Positions 1 through 13,300 are shown, counted from the stretch's first letter. The stretch is 64,000 bases of DNA from Puccinellia tenuiflora (GCA_012064385.1 QRDG01000527.1:3065547-3129546); one strand, 5' to 3'. Notes: generated by a model not told the origin, from the sequence alone. Numbers and translations are program-made.

Positions 1-62
1 TGTTCTGCCAAGATTTGTGCAAAGAATTCGGTCTGATCTTGTCCCCCGTGGTTTCGGCGCAG

Positions 63-1408
63 TTCGAGCACAAGCCGTGGGCGCCGCGGCTGCTCGCCAT
101 CAGCTGCCTCTCCATCGCCGCCAAGATGCAGCGCGTCGCCGCGATCTCCCTCGACGACATCCAAGTAAGTGCGACGAGCATCGTGTTTTCTTGGTTGCTC
201 GATCTGCTCTGCCGCGATTCCCGTGTGGGGATTAGTTACTAATCAGGTTTCTTGGTGGCGTGGTGTGGTGCGTTTGCAGAGGGACGAGGAGTTCATGTTC
301 GACGCCGTGAACATCCGGCGCATGGAGCGGCTGGTGCTGGGCGCGCTGGAGTGGCGCGCGCGCTCCGTCACGCCGCTCGCCTTCCTCGGGTTCTACCTGT
401 CGGCGTGCTTCCCTCCGCCCCGGCATCCGCCCCTGCTCGACGACGTCAAGGCGCGCGCCGTCGACCTCCTCATCCGCGCCCAGCCTGGTACGTGCGCCTG
501 TGCGCGCCGGCACACCAATGCTGCTCAACAATGCTGCTCTGTTTTCACGCCAATACTGCGTCAGATTCCTCAGCGGGGAGGCCGCTAAAAACTGCTCTTC
601 TGTGTTTCCATTTTGCAGAGGTGAAGATGGCCGAGTACCCGCCCTCGGTGGTGGCCGCCTCGGCGCTGCTCGCCGCCGCCGGAGAGTTCGCCGGAGCCCA
701 CCTCCCCGCCTTCCAAGCCGGCGTGGCCGCCTGCCCCTTTGTAAATAGCGTGAGCATGATCTTATGAAACCGCACATTTTCGTTCTCTTTCCGTTCATAA
801 ACCCTCCTTAATTCTCCAGTAAATAATTCACCAGAATAACCAAACCACTTGTCACACTCCAGATCCTTTGGGAGAAGGGGACGTTCGTTTCTCCATTGCA
901 TTTACTACCAATATATACTGTTTACCTTTTCGTAGTTATTATTTCCCTCGTGAATTGGACCAAAGCGAGCAGCGATTGACCCCGGCCGGCCCGGCTAAAC
1001 TTTGTTGTTTCCTCACCGGAGTTAATAAATTTCCTCTGCTCCGTTACAATGATTACCTGGCTGGCGCCGCATGCTACTGCTCCTCCAAAGATCATGATAA
1101 TAGCAATGTCGAGCATAATTGTAAATACTGTACTCCAGAGATCCGTGCAGATCGCTCGTGGTGCTGATCTTTTTTTTTTTTTGCTGCAGGAGAAGCTGCA
1201 AGAGTGCGGTGAGGTGATGGCGGCGGCTTGCGGCATCGTCGGGTCCGGCCGGACGACGGCGGTGAGCGGTGACACGCCGGTGACGGTGCTCGGGCACAGG
1301 CACTACCGCAGCGCCAGCTCGGAGAGCGACCGGACAGTGGGATCGGTGGCCAACGTCGCGGATGCGAAGCGGCAGTGCATGGGCCCACCTTCCCAGTGGG
1401 GAGGATGA
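63..1408 (+). CDS. D-type cyclin, 3' part of gene (4 exons visible)
   Basis: Plant D-type cyclins activate CDKA at the G1/S transition in the nucleus. I read exons 63-164, 280-487, 619-749 and 1190-1408, each bounded by GT..AG (acceptor CGGCGCAG before 63, donor GTAAGT at 165, donor GTACGT at 488, acceptor TTTTGCAG before 619, donor GTGAGC at 750, acceptor TGCTGCAG before 1190), with reading phase preserved across all three joins. The first exon gives KPWAPRLLAISCLSIAAKM, the cyclin-box helix with the conserved AAKM core. The second gives EEFMFDAVNIRRMERLVLGA and LEWRARSVTPLAF, the end of the cyclin box and start of the C-terminal cyclin fold. The third carries the YPPSVVAASALLAA helix. The stop is TGA at 1406-1408. 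The 5' exons, including the LxCxE region, lie before the window. An alternative donor exists at 741. The subclass (D6/D7-like) is only a guess, so no symbol is given. Confidence 0.88.
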
Positions 1409-2996
1409 CTCGATGCAGCGTGACAGCTGGAAGAGTTTACTCTTGCCCTTGTTCGTTTTTTCCTCATCATTCCGAATTTTTCTTCTATTTTAGTCTTGTC
1501 GAGGTAAAGCAGGATTGGAATGAACATTGGAGAGAACTGGTGGTGGTAGCTGTCGTTTAATTGCATTTTTTTTGCTCCCGTGGGGGCCTAGCTGGGGTGA
1601 ATTCTGCGGTAGGGGTAGATGCTAGATTGGTGGATGGATATATTGGGCTGAGGAGGAAAACAACAATGTTTTGTTGCTGAGAATAAGAAGAAAGTCATGT
1701 GCCCTCTTACTTTCTCTTGTGTTCTTTTTTTTTTCTCAAATTTGAAATTCCTTAACATAGAGAAATACTACTCCAGGTGAAATTAGTAGGAGTACAATTT
1801 AGACGTTTTTGCAGGTTGAAATTCGTCTCTTAGAAAATTATTAGAAATCCCCGTCGGCACGGCACGGTAGGGCTGGTAACTGGCCATGCGCTCTGTAGAT
1901 AGAGAGAGAAGGATATGGCGACGAGCGGTCAACGGAGAAACGGCACTTGTCGGGACGGAAACAGGCAGCGGCACCAGCCTTGTACTTTACCTTTACGGGC
2001 AGAGCCTCCTCCGTCCGCTAGATGGTCTACACGTGGCCGCACGGAGCTGCATCACGGCGTTTCCCCTGCGGCCGGCCAGCCTGGCTTCTCCCGCGCCTCC
2101 TGCATGCAGCAGCGTGCATGGCGCTGTACACGTACGTACACGCGTATACGTGTATAACGTCGTAGATGTAAACATCTCTCATGACATCACGCACGGGCAC
2201 GAGCCAACGAACTGTGAGCTTTGCAAAAGCGAACTTACATGTGGGCCCAACTGCTGGGTCCACGGTAAAATCGATCGATTTTCACGCGTGCTAGCGATAA
2301 GCTACTTACCGCGCTTTCGAGGGCGAAAAAGATGTGGGTGACGCATCGTCACGCACATGCTACCCAATGTTGGATTTTTGTTTTCTTTCGCACGCGGTGG
2401 CAGCTGCCTTTCCCTGTCCAAATTACAATTCGAGCAAGACTGCAGTGAACATAGGTGGTTTGGACGTGACATTTTGACTCCATCCATGGCCGGCCGGGTG
2501 ACAAGCTGCGTCCCACTTGCAAATGTAACTCTTCCCTTTTCCGACCGGAAATTCCGTGGCGATTTGTGTTGACGCGCTTTTTACTCGAGTGCCCTGCTTG
2601 AGTCACTGTGCAATAAATCGACCACTCGTATCATATGCGGTCGACACGCGTGGACAACTTCAAATCATTGCGTCGGAGGGTGTGTGCTGCCACCGTGATA
2701 TTACGTTCAAATTATAAACGTACTACGTTGGTAGAAGTTACGTCTGCACTGGCTAGTATAGAAACCGTCCATCTTGTTCTTGTCATTGTTGTTCATCTGG
2801 TTAATTAAGTCAACTCAATAAACTAGGCACGTACGTGCATGAGATGAGAGTTGAAGGGTTATGTTCCTGATAAACTTTTAAGGCAACACGGTGTTGGTTG
2901 TTGTATGTCTTGCTGAGTCGGCGTACGTGCAACTTGGAGATGCTTAATTATTTTTTGCCGGTACATCTCGCAATGAGCGGGCACACGTTGTATCAA

Positions 2997-3016
2997 GGGT
3001 ATTCAGCTGAATACCC
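2997..3016. repeat. 20-bp perfect palindrome, possible hAT-end remnant
   Basis: GGGTATTCAGCTGAATACCC is a perfect inverted repeat. A related phrase, ..TGAATACCCAT.. followed by T/A-rich sequence, lies just inside the left end of the hAT element at 39929 and, inverted, near 5160-5190. This suggests, weakly, that 2.95-5.2 kb contains an old relative of that transposon whose terminal bases have decayed. Confidence 0.3.
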
Positions 3017-5649
3017 ATATTTTTTAGAAAAATATTCAAAGCTAATGCTAGACCATCAAATCTCGCTTCATTTGTATTACTAGCAAATGTGTCCGTGCGT
3101 TGCTACGGTTTGAGTTTTAATGACATGTCTATAACCAACAATCTAACAAACCTACTCTAGTCTCTCTGAATCTGATTTCTCTTGTTTAACCATGCTGTCT
3201 GGGTACGACTGTAATAACAACAAAACTTTACCAAATGACCAAGCAATACAATTGTACTTTGGTAGTGGAACCGTGATCCTAATGTAGTTACACACTACGG
3301 AAAACCAAATTAACCGGTCCAAAAGCCGGTGTAGAGTGTGGACTGTGAAACAATTAATTATTGGAATGGATCAGTAGCAAATCCTCCTACTCAGGTTGTT
3401 CTCAAAGAAAAGCAACTCATGCACATTATAGCAGCAGATAACAATAGTTGTTTCTTAGTTAAACAGTTTGTACAAACAAGGATGATCAATTGATATAGCT
3501 GGTTTGTTTTTTGGAAATAATAAAGAATCATAACATGAGACCGATCGAGTATATACGTACATATATAGTTTGGTTAAGCTGGCCTGCGTTGCATATATGT
3601 ATCAGCTGTCCCCGCCGGTGCCCGGTGATGGAACTGACAGCAGTCGACGACGTGTAGCTCGACTCGTACCCCTCCGCGGCTGCAGTTCGTCGATCGCCAC
3701 CGGCAGTTGGTATGAAAACGGCGCATCGAACTGGAGCACGCACTTGGCTTGAAGGATGGCCGGCCGGAAGCCGTACACCGGTGGTGCACGCACTAGAGTT
3801 CCACGACCAGTAGGCGAGCTCCATCTCCTGCGCATATATTCAACCTTTTCATTGATATAATAAATGTCAACCGCTCATCAGCTAAGCAACCCGGTGTGCC
3901 CCTTAGTCGAGACTCGAGTCAAAACACTACTCTGCTCACGATCAATTAGCTTCACAAGAAAAATTCAGTAGTGCTCGATCGTGATGCATGTGGCATGCCG
4001 CATTGCGGCATGCTGCCTGGGGCCCTGGAGTCTCCTTGCTCTCCAGGCATTGTCGCGCTCGCGGGCTCGCGGCTCGCGACCGAGGCACCGCAAGCTGCAG
4101 GTGACGGGTGACCTCGTCGCCGCAGCGGACAAACCACACGCGCGCGGGCTTCGCCGGCCAACATGCAACTGGCCTCTCACGCCATTCAGCAGGACGGAGG
4201 TGATGTCGTGGCTGGGGATGTGGTCGGTTCCGACCTCGTGTTGGCGGCGTCTTCCCCGATGTGGAGACTGGAGACCTGCTTCTTCCCCGACGTCCGTTGA
4301 TCGGTCATGTGCTGCCTCTGTCCGGCGGGGAACCGCCCAACCACCGCTTAACCTGGACCATGGTAGAAGACGAACGGCTAGCTAGGCCTAGGTTGCAGTC
4401 CTCCACCACCCGTAGTCATTGGGCTCTGATGCTCTTCGGGCCATGGAGGCTGGAGCTAGAGCGGCGAGACCATGGAGGCGTGGCACGCTGGGTATTTTGT
4501 GTGGAGCCGGGCGGCCATGGAGGCGACACTGATTGACATCTCATCGTCTCGTGTCGTCCTCGGTGAGCAATTTGGAGGCGGAGGGAAGGATCCAGAGCAG
4601 ACTTGGCTGATGAAGGGCGTGTAGCCGCCGATGCCCTTGACCTGTGCTGAGGAGTTGTTCTGCTCCAACATTTAGACCTCGATCATGATGGCGTGAGCTT
4701 CTATGGGTCCTTTCTAGAGATGAGTAATAGGCAAAACAACTCGGGACTCTAATGAATATGGCACACAAACCAGATCAGGACTCTTCGTTTTCCTTTTCGT
4801 GGTGGACTCTTTTTTTTTTTGAAATATTTCCGTTGTGGACTCTGCGTGCGAAATACCACAAGAATTTGCAAAGCACGATCGAGAAAGAACGAACAGGTAC
4901 GTGGCAAAAGTAATATTATGCGATTTGGTGGGAGGGTAAAACGGTAAAAATACGGACGGACGAACCAAAGAGGATAAGGACGGACGAACCAAAGAAGCCT
5001 TATTGCCTTTATTATTAGGTATAGAAATCCCACATAATCTTCGCAATTGCTTCGTTTGTCCTTTTGGTTGGAACAAGTGCTGGGAAAGTCTTGGTTAATC
5101 GGATCGACTGCTAGCTCCGTCAATTATTTTTGCTGATTTCGTTGTGTATTTTTCATTTTGAATACCCATTGTAAAAATTCTGGGCCCGCCAACCACGGCA
5201 GAGAATTAAGCATGCATCTTCAGTGAAGCTTTCTCTATGAAGATCAAACAAACAATGTACTACTCGCGAAAGAAGATCCCGTGAGCAAAACTGGAACTAG
5301 AGACTTTCTTATTAGTAGTAGAACGCAACCAGTGGAACAGCAAAACACAGACACCATTCATCAGTGTGTCTCGCTTTAAAACGGTACTAGCAGATCTGGG
5401 ATGGTGAGGTCGTCGATCGTGATGAGCAGTTCTCGAATTGAAGAAAATCTGCCGAAAAGCTGGGGGCTTTAACTAAAAGGGCTTGCTCGGGAGGCTTTAG
5501 AGCCTACCGTTACGGACGGCTTAATTAATGCCATGAACGTAAGGTCATTATCACTAAGGCTGCCTGTCTACCTAGCTAGCTCGTGTGTGTTCCTCTCTGT
5601 TTTGCTCAGCTCGGCAACAGAGTCACACGCGTGTTGGTGACATCGCAGA

Positions 5650-6175
5650 TCCGTGCAGGATTCGTGTGGAGTTTGCTACTATGCATTGCATGGTTCGTGT
5701 GACAACATGGCCATTCCGCGCCTCCGTATATATCTGGTAGAAGTACATTATAATCCTTGAAATTGTAGATGTTAGAGAAAAATCGAACCCTCGACTATAA
5801 TTCACTGAAGTTAGCCAATTATCAATTCCCGGTCTAAATCAAACCTTAGAGTGAAACCCAAACACGGATTGGTAACGTGGCATGGGGTGACCGTGCTGGA
5901 TTCGTGGAGCTTGCCAATGCTCGGCTCGTGTCAACCTTAACAACATGGTCATTCCCCAGCTCGGTATATCAAATATAAATTCTAAATAAAAGAACGTAAA
6001 AAAACAACGGGTGCAAAATAAGATATTATACACCCTGGGTGCTGAATAGTGTTTCTATATATATATATGTAAGAAATACATTTTAATGCTTTAAATTTTA
6101 GAGATTAGATAAATTGATCCCACACTCTAATCCAGGACTCTAAACTATCAAATTCCGGTCTAAATCAAATAATGG
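5650..6175. repeat. Diverged tandem duplication, about 250-bp unit
   Basis: Two neighbouring segments share the same order of phrases: GTGCAGGATTCGTG / GTGCTGGATTCGTG, then ACAACATGGCCATTCC / ACAACATGGTCATTCC, then a TACATT..AAT run, then TCCCGGTCTAAATCAAA / TTCCGGTCTAAATCAAA. Copy 1 is about 5654-5850 and copy 2 about 5900-6170. An (AT)n run at 6056-6068 lies within copy 2. No coding sense is apparent. Confidence 0.6.
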
Positions 6176-6666
6176 ATCATGTGCAACTTCATGCCATGAA
6201 TCAGTTTGTAATTTACTTCTAGTCCCATATGTGTGTTTTCTAGACATGTAATGTTATATTACCAATTGTCCCAGGTTTATATATTCCTGGAGGTAAGGTG
6301 ACTATGTTCCAGGTTTTAAAACTTTGTGTTCTCTGTTTGATTTAATATTTCAATTACACTATTTGTCCTAGCTTGCAAACTGCCAAAAATTTGGCACATA
6401 TTGCAAAGCCAGCAATTGCTCCAGATTGTAAACATCCCACGTTGCAAAACATCATGTTGCAAACATCCCGGTTTCCAAATTGTCCCAGGAAAATAGCAAG
6501 TTTGCAGAAACATACAAAATGCCAGGAAAACCTATATAGCATTACAAAATATCAGGAATATTAGATGATTCAAATAAAATTGCATTTTCAAAAGTGCATT
6601 TCGTACAAACCAGTCAAACCAGACACAAATATCACAAATTCCACTCACTACACCAATAATATCTTT

Positions 6667-7440
6667 TGATACTTGATACGTCTCAAACGTATCTATAATT
6701 TTTTAGTGATCCATGCTAGTTTTGTGATATTGTCACATGTTTTTACTATCAATTATATCATTTTTATGCATTTTGTCGGACTAACCTATTGACAAGATGC
6801 CCACTTGCCCAGTGCCAGTTCCCTGTTTTTGTGCTGAAATTGTTACAGAAAGTTACTTCTGAAAATATTCTCGGAATTGGACGAAAATTTACGGAGATTT
6901 TTTATTGAAGAAATGAGGAAGGGAGCCAGAAGGGCGACTCCAGGGGACCCACACAGGCCAGGGGCGGCCCCCTGCCACGGCCTAGGGCCCACCAGCGGGT
7001 GGGACCCGCCCCTACCCTGTGGGCACCCCCTCGGCCGCCTCCGACGCCTATAAAATCACATCCGACGCAAAAACCCTAACCCCCAAAGGATTTTCCCAAA
7101 TACGCAACAGAGCTCCGCCGCCATCGCCGACAAGTTTCGGGGGTTCAGAAGGTCCTGTTCCGGCACCCTGCCGGGACGGGGATCGACCGCCGGGGCCATC
7201 TCCATCAACACCGCTGCTTCCCGCGATGAGGAGGGAGTAGTCCCTCACCGGGGCTGAGGCTTATACAAGTAGCTATGTGGTTATCTCTCTCTCCCATGAT
7301 GTGATCTTCGTTGTGATCATGAGCTTTGTTAGTGTAGTTAAATACATGATGTTTCCCTATGTGTAATGGATATGATGTTGCTCAAGTGGTGTTATTTAGT
7401 ACAATTTCCGGAGCCACCGTTGTGATCATGGTACCTCGGT
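6667..7440 (+). repeat. Gypsy-type LTR remnant (Sabrina-like)
   Basis: The start resembles the common Pooideae LTR phrase GATACGTCTC.AACGTATC followed by TATAATTTTT and, later, GGACTAACCTATTGACAAG. A TATA-like CCTATAAAATC lies near 7048, followed by AAAAACCCTAACCCC, which fits the U3/R layout of grass Gypsy LTRs. No matching second LTR or adjacent primer-binding site is visible, so I treat it as a truncated or solo copy. The family name comes from memory of the LTR start and is not certain. Confidence 0.55.
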
Positions 7441-7446
7441 GACAGG

Positions 7447-7926
7447 ATGGGTGCATCATATATCTCATGGAAAATGTATGTGATGAAGCTGAACTGTGAG
7501 ATATATGATGCCGTGATCAAGGACAAGTATCCTCTTGGTGATGATGTGGAGGACATTGATATGGAGCTGAACTGTGAGCCCCATGGACGGGTCAAGATGA
7601 ACCGGAAGAGTGCTCACCTCACCACCTCTTCTTCAGGCCGCCGTGCTCCAGGTGTGTCTCGTCCCTCTGGTACTGTTCCCGGGAGTTCTACTGCTGTTGC
7701 GGAGGCCCCCAAGAAGAGGTCATGGATCAAGCGTGCCTTGGAAAAGGTTGTTTGTATGAATGTCCACATCCACAAGGAGAACTACTCTGCTTATTGTGAG
7801 CGCCAGATCATTATGCAGAATCAGCAACAGATTATGGCACAGCTGAATTTGCCTCCACCTCCTCCTGAGCACGCCATTCAGCCCCATGTTGCCTACAAGA
7901 ACTGGAACAACAAGTATGTGGATTGA
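7447..7926 (+). CDS. Unknown retroelement-internal ORF
   Basis: A 159-codon open frame starting at ATG 7447. The protein has a basic middle (KKRSWIKRALEKV), a Gln-rich stretch (IIMQNQQQIMAQL), a proline run (NLPPPPPEH) and no catalytic motif I know. It sits upstream of a CCAAAGGGGGAG purine run (about 8060) and of a second purine tract that abuts an LTR at 8378. It is therefore probably the 3' internal ORF of a truncated LTR element, not a host gene. Function unknown. Confidence 0.4.
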   Translation: MGASYISWKMYVMKLNCEIYDAVIKDKYPLGDDVEDIDMELNCEPHGRVKMNRKSAHLTTSSSGRRAPGVSRPSGTVPGSSTAVAEAPKKRSWIKRALEKVVCMNVHIHKENYSAYCERQIIMQNQQQIMAQLNLPPPPPEHAIQPHVAYKNWNNKYVD

Positions 7927-8377
7927 GATCATCATGTGCTTGAGGAGGATGACATTGAGACCGACAGTGAGGCGGAGGAGGATGGGTCAGAGGACACGGC
8001 GTCGGAGTGATCTCCTTGGGACATTAGCATCGCTCTTTTCCATTTTTTGGTGTCTTGATGCCAAAGGGGGAGAAGTAGTTCTATTTAGGCTTTCGAGTGT
8101 GTTGCATGGGTTGGGCACAAGCTTTCTCGTCCTTCGTTCGTTCTAATGAGCTTGTGCCTATGTATCTTTGTTTTCTATCCGTTGAACTCTATGTGTGGTG
8201 TAAGACATGCAACTTGTGATGATCTACTTCTTGTCCACTTAATTATGTTGCTATCTATATCTTGGCTAAGCTTGCTCATATCTAGGGGGAGCTCCTCTCG
8301 AGGGGGAGCTTCGAGTTCTTGTTGCTTAATTATATATTGTTTTGTGTGTTGTCATCATTCACCAAAAAGGGGGAGAT

Positions 8378-9030
8378 TGAAATAACATCTCTTAGTTTTG
8401 GTGATATAATGACAACACATTTTGTGGGATAATTATGTTCGTTAAAGTGTCATGTCAGGTTTTTTAGCTGGTTAGGCCCAGAAGGTGAAAAGATCAAAGA
8501 TGGAGAAGTGAATCACTTTGGAGTGGTTTTATGCCCTTGCAGGACCGGAAGTTTCGGCTTCTGGCCGGAAGTTCCGGCCAAGCGAGAAATCGACTAAGTC
8601 CTTTTTGAGATTCCTCTCTGGAGGGGTCCCGGAACTTCTCCCCGGAAGTTCCCCCCAGAAATTTCCGGTGGCCTGGAAGTTCCGGCCACCAGGTCGGAAG
8701 TTCCGACCCTGGAAGTTTTCCGGTGGAATTTTGGCTAAGTCCTTTTGGGTTTTTCTCTCGGGAGGGGTCCCGGAGGTTTTGGGCGGAGATTCTCCCCAGA
8801 GATAGCCGGCTCGCCGGAAGTTCCGGTGTAAGCACCGGAAGTTCCGGTACATAACACCGGAATTTCCGGCCCCTCGCTTCTCCAACGGCCAGAATTCCTG
8901 GAGGGGTATAAATACCCCTCCACCTACCTTGGTTCACTTAGCTCTTGCAACTCTCTCTCCTCCATTAAAAGCAAAAGCTCAAATCGAAGAGATCTCCCAA
9001 TCCCTCCACCCAAACCCGTTGATTTTTTGA
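8378..9030 (+). repeat. LTR remnant rich in GGAAGTTCCGG motifs
   Basis: The purine tract AAAAAGGGGGAGAT immediately precedes TGAAATAACATC, the expected polypurine-tract/LTR junction. The segment carries many copies of the self-complementary GGAAGTTCC(GG) motif at 8545-8875 and a TATA box (GTATAAATACC) near 8908. It has no clear CA end and runs into the gag fragment at about 9046 without a primer-binding site, so the 3' part of the LTR and the leader look deleted. The same GGAAGTTCC motif recurs in the LTR at 13951, but the two LTRs are otherwise different. Confidence 0.55.
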
Positions 9031-9045
9031 AGGATTGAAAGAGAG

Positions 9046-10315
9046 GATGCGGATGAAAAAGTATCTTTTGAGTATGCCTTTGAGGAAGAGCATGAGACTC
9101 GGGTTTCTCTTCAGGAGAAACTCGAATCTATTGAGGAGTCTCACAACAAAATAATTGCTAAACTCATTAAATAACGTGACCATGCAATTGCTAAATATAA
9201 AGTCACGAAAAAGGAAAATGCTAGCTTTAAGGAAGAGCTTGCCAAGTTTTCTTCTTTCATTCCTAATGTTAATGATGCTTGTGCTACTAACTCCATTTCT
9301 TGTGAAGAATCTATTTTGAAGGAGAATGTTGAGCTACGGTCTCAACTTGAATTGCTAACTAGCAAGTATGGGAAGTTGGAAGAAAGTCATGAAAAACTAT
9401 CTAGCTCTAATGATGATCTTCTAGCATCCTATGCTAGTCTAAAGTTAGCTCATGAGGCTATCGCTACCAAGATAACATCTTGTGAGCCTCATGTGGACAA
9501 TGGCACAACTTTATCTAAAAATGCTATATTTCCATGTGCGTCCTAGTAGTTCATCCACTCACAATATTGGTACCTCTTGTGATGAATTACTTGCTTTGCC
9601 TTGCTGCTCTAACAATGATGCATCTACCTCCTCTAGTACTTTTGTTGTCACTAACCATGTAGATAAAAGAGATGAGCTCAAGGCCCAAACCACTTTTTTG
9701 AAGAAAGGCTTGGAAAAGCGTAATGATGGGAAGAGTGCACTTGACAACATGTTGAGTGTGCAACAATCCCCAAACGACAAGAGTGGACTTCTATTCAACT
9801 CCAATAACAAGAACAAGTCCAAGAGTAACAAGAAAAAGGGCCAAGAATAAGTCAAGAATTCGGCCAAGATTACTTGCTTCAAGTGCAAGATTGAAGGGCA
9901 CCATGTTAGGGATTGCCCAATGAAGAAGAAGCCTCTTAGTGAGAAGCAACTTGGGAAGCGGCCTCTTGTTCAATCTCATGCTCCACCACGAGTTGAACAA
10001 AGACCACCTTATAAGAAGACTCAAGTCAATGCTCCTCAAGTTGAGGAGACTATTAAGAAGAAAGAGAAGAGTCGATGTTGCTACCTTTGCCATGGCAAGG
10101 CTCACTTTGCTTCTTTATGCACCATCGGTAACCTATCCAACCCCATCTTAATTGATGATGTTTATTCACTTAGAAAGGATAGAGTTGGCAATGTGTTTGC
10201 CAAATATGTGGGAACTCAAAGTGGTGTCAAGAAAAGAACCATTTGGGCTGCCAAGCCTATTGTGACTAACCTCTTAGGACCCAACTTGGTTGGGGACCAA
10301 CAAGCTCAAACTTGA
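9046..10315 (+). pseudogene. Broken gag of an LTR retroelement (coiled coil + two zinc knuckles)
   Basis: The first third is Glu/Lys/Leu-rich and coiled-coil-like (RVSLQEKLESIEESHNKII, ELRSQLELLTSKYGKLEESH). The C-terminal part holds a zinc knuckle CFKCKIEGHHVRDC (CX2CX4HX4C) at about 9880-9920 and a second knuckle-like CYLCHGKAHFASLC near 10080. The tail reads TIWAAKPIVTNLLGPNLVGD, a phrase I associate with non-autonomous grass retroelements. Breaks: TAA at 9172-9174, a frameshift near 9540, and TAA at 9848-9850. The true N-terminus is missing. No RT or integrase follows. Confidence 0.7.
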
Positions 10316-13300
10316 TCAATAGGTGTTTGTGGAGGACATTGGAGACTTGGCTATGTTTAAAGAATTAAGGGATCTTCATGATTATATTTCCTCAAGCCAA
10401 GTCATTTGGATTATATTGTCATATTTCATATCCTATGTTCCTCCTTGCGGTAACTTGTATTTACATTATATATACATTGAAAGTTGGTTGCTCCCTTGCA
10501 TGTGTTAGTTTTGTTCCTATCATGTGCTTGTATATGTGTGCTTCTTACTTACCTTGAGCAATCAAGATTGTGTATGTTAATTTGCGCACCATATATGTGT
10601 AAACTTTGTGTTGAGTCTTTATTGGATCTTGTGGTGATTTCAATTGGCTCTTTTGAGAGATTAGTGGACTATCCCATTTTGGGGGAGTGATATGCTTTGT
10701 GCACTTCACAAACCTAAAAATGTGTGTACATGAGGCACACCACCTAGTATTGATATTTCAATATTATCTAGTCACTATGTGGTATGTCATATTCATGAGA
10801 AAATCAAATTCTATAATGTCCATTAATTTATCTAGTTCGTGTTTATTTGCCTCTTGCCTTAGATAAAATGGATTATCACATTATGGGGGAGTAATAAGCT
10901 TTGTGCATATTACAAGCCTAGAAAATGTGAACATATGAGGTGTTGCCACTTAGTATTGATATTTTAAATTATCTTGTTTCTATGTGGCAAGTTGCTCAAA
11001 CAAGTTCCAATTTGACCTAGTGTGTCTATTTGCTCTTTCTTTTGGATCTTATTTTTATGAGTTTTCTTGGTGTGGTTTTCTTCAAATATGCATTTCCATA
11101 TCCTATTTGAGAAATCATTCGCCTCATCTTTCTCTAACCATGGCTTTGCCGGTTGGTTCGAGTAGTTGGAGCTACCAACAAATTCTTTCGAAGCTTTGTG
11201 TTTAAATCTTATCCTTGCCATATGCTTATTTGTTGTGAAGTTAGTCTTGAATATCATTCCTATACCACCGAGAAATATCTCCATATACTCCTTGTCCATG
11301 ACAAGTGATACTCATAATTGTGGTGGATTTTGTAGACCATCTTCATATTGGCTCTTGCGTTGTATTGCCTTATTTATTGCCAAATGCTTATTTTGACTCC
11401 CGTTGTCTTCCTTGCCTCTTGCATGGATCCTAATTTTCAAGTGGTAGTGTTTAGTGTTGTAAATAAAATATGGAGAGTAATGATCCCTTGTGCGTGCATT
11501 TTGTATTCAAATGCAAATATCAAAGATAAGGCATGAATCTTGGGGGAGCATTCCTTTTTATTTAGAACACTATCCTATCTATCAATATTTGATCCTTTCA
11601 ATTAGCATTTGATTTCTGGCTTATGTGTTTATGGAAGACAAACTTTTTTCCTTGATGCTTTGTGCCATCATAAAAGTGTAGAGAGTGCTTGGTTTATTTG
11701 TTGTAACCTTGCTCTCCCTTGGGAGTTTGCCTTCTCATTTCTTGATTTGTGTTGTATCTTCTTGAATGAGAAATGCCATTTGGGCATGTATCCTATATTT
11801 ATCTTCTATGCCTTTTGGCTTTGCTTTGGTACCATCAATTGGTATTAATTGGAATTTAATATCTCCTTTATAGATATTTGTTTCAATTGATATCTCTTGT
11901 GGGAGCTTTGATACCTTATGTATTTGTTTTACTTTACTTGATTTCGGTCAAGTATCATCCTTCTCTTGGTATCCTTGCTCCTAGTTGGTATCATTTTTTT
12001 TCAATTGGTGTCTTATCGATCATGTGTTGTTTTTATTCGATCCCTATTGATATCTCACCTCATGTGTTGATGTGTTTTGGAATCAATCATATGTTGATTT
12101 GATTTTTCCTCAATCATGTGTTGATTTGGATTTTGATATAATTTGGACAACCTTTTTGTGTCGCACTTTGGTGTGCTCTCTTCTTGGTTTACTTGGTGTT
12201 TTCGTCCAAATTGTATCTCGCTTGGTTCTTGAAAGACTTTATTCTCGCATGTATATTCTCTAATATATATTTTATATGGCATGTTTGTCTTTCTAGTTCC
12301 AATATATAGGGGATACTCCACCGAATCCTAAATCGGCTAAGATGTGCATGAAATTCAATTTCATATCTATATGCACATATTTATGTGGAGTGTTTCCTAT
12401 ATATTGTAGTTTATCTAACTACTATGGGACCCAATGAGTTTGGGAACCATTTTGTGCTTGAATTTTGTTTTAGGTACAATGGATATGCATTGGAGGCTTG
12501 TCTCATCCATAAGGAAGGTGTTCTCACCATGTGATTATAAGAGTCAAGCTATGATGATTGTCAAAGTCTCATCTCCTTCATAACCAATGTCATATCGGTA
12601 ACAACTATCTATCCCATGCATACCTTTCTAGTATTCAACCTTGTGTAGGTTGCCTCTTGGCATGAAAGCTTTTATGTGCAATTGTTGTGGTTTTGGCTTA
12701 TTTCCTTCACTTGGTATATCTTTGTGATATTTGTGATGAAATTGCAAAAACCTTTTCTTCAATTGGTATGATTTCTTTGTGATTCTTGTTGCCTATCTCA
12801 AAGCATCTCCACTATTTCTTGTTCCCTTAGTGATATGTGTGATGTCTCTGATGTGTTTGAAGTTCATCTATATACAAATAAGATAAATTTGAGTTGTGTG
12901 CTATGCTTTTAAGCAATAATATTACTTGTGTATATATGACTTCCTTTTGGATACCTTGGTCTCTCCTTCATCGACCATTTCATATGTGCAAGTTTCTTTG
13001 TGGATGTATATCATCAACGATTTGTCTACTTAGAAACCTATACATATGAGAGAGGTCACCTTTTATTTGGTATCCTATTTCTTTTGAGCTACCTTGATTT
13101 TTATCTATAATTCTTTGGTGGCTCCAAATTTGCTTCATGAGTGCGTATCTTAATTTTATTTGCATCTTTGCACACTCATGTATTTATTGAGGATCTTTTA
13201 CCTCATGCTTACCACGGTGAGTATGTTGATTCTTATTGGCTAGGTGCTTTCATAAGATTTTGCCTTTTTCAATCGGTTTCATTTTCCAATTGGTATCCTT

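Larger units (their letters stand above)
1409..6666. other. Intergenic sequence, no gene supported
   Basis: About 5.3 kb downstream of the cyclin gene. The first few hundred bases are probably its 3' UTR. The open frames here are short, overlap each other on both strands, and show no recognisable domain or splice-supported continuation. I see short palindromes (for example 2997-3016), pieces resembling degenerate DNA-transposon ends, and a diverged tandem duplication at 5650-6175, reported separately. Nothing else can be supported. Confidence 0.6.

Noticed and set aside
232..798. Long minus-strand frame across the cyclin exons
   Set aside because: It is GC-driven and antisense to exons with good splice sites, with an Arg/Pro-rich low-complexity product.
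1886..2341. 151-codon plus frame downstream of the cyclin gene
   Set aside because: No domain, no splice support, and overlapping frames on both strands.
3981..4536. GC-rich overlapping frames at 3981-4385 and 4261-4536
   Set aside because: Composition-driven, with no conserved motif or gene structure.
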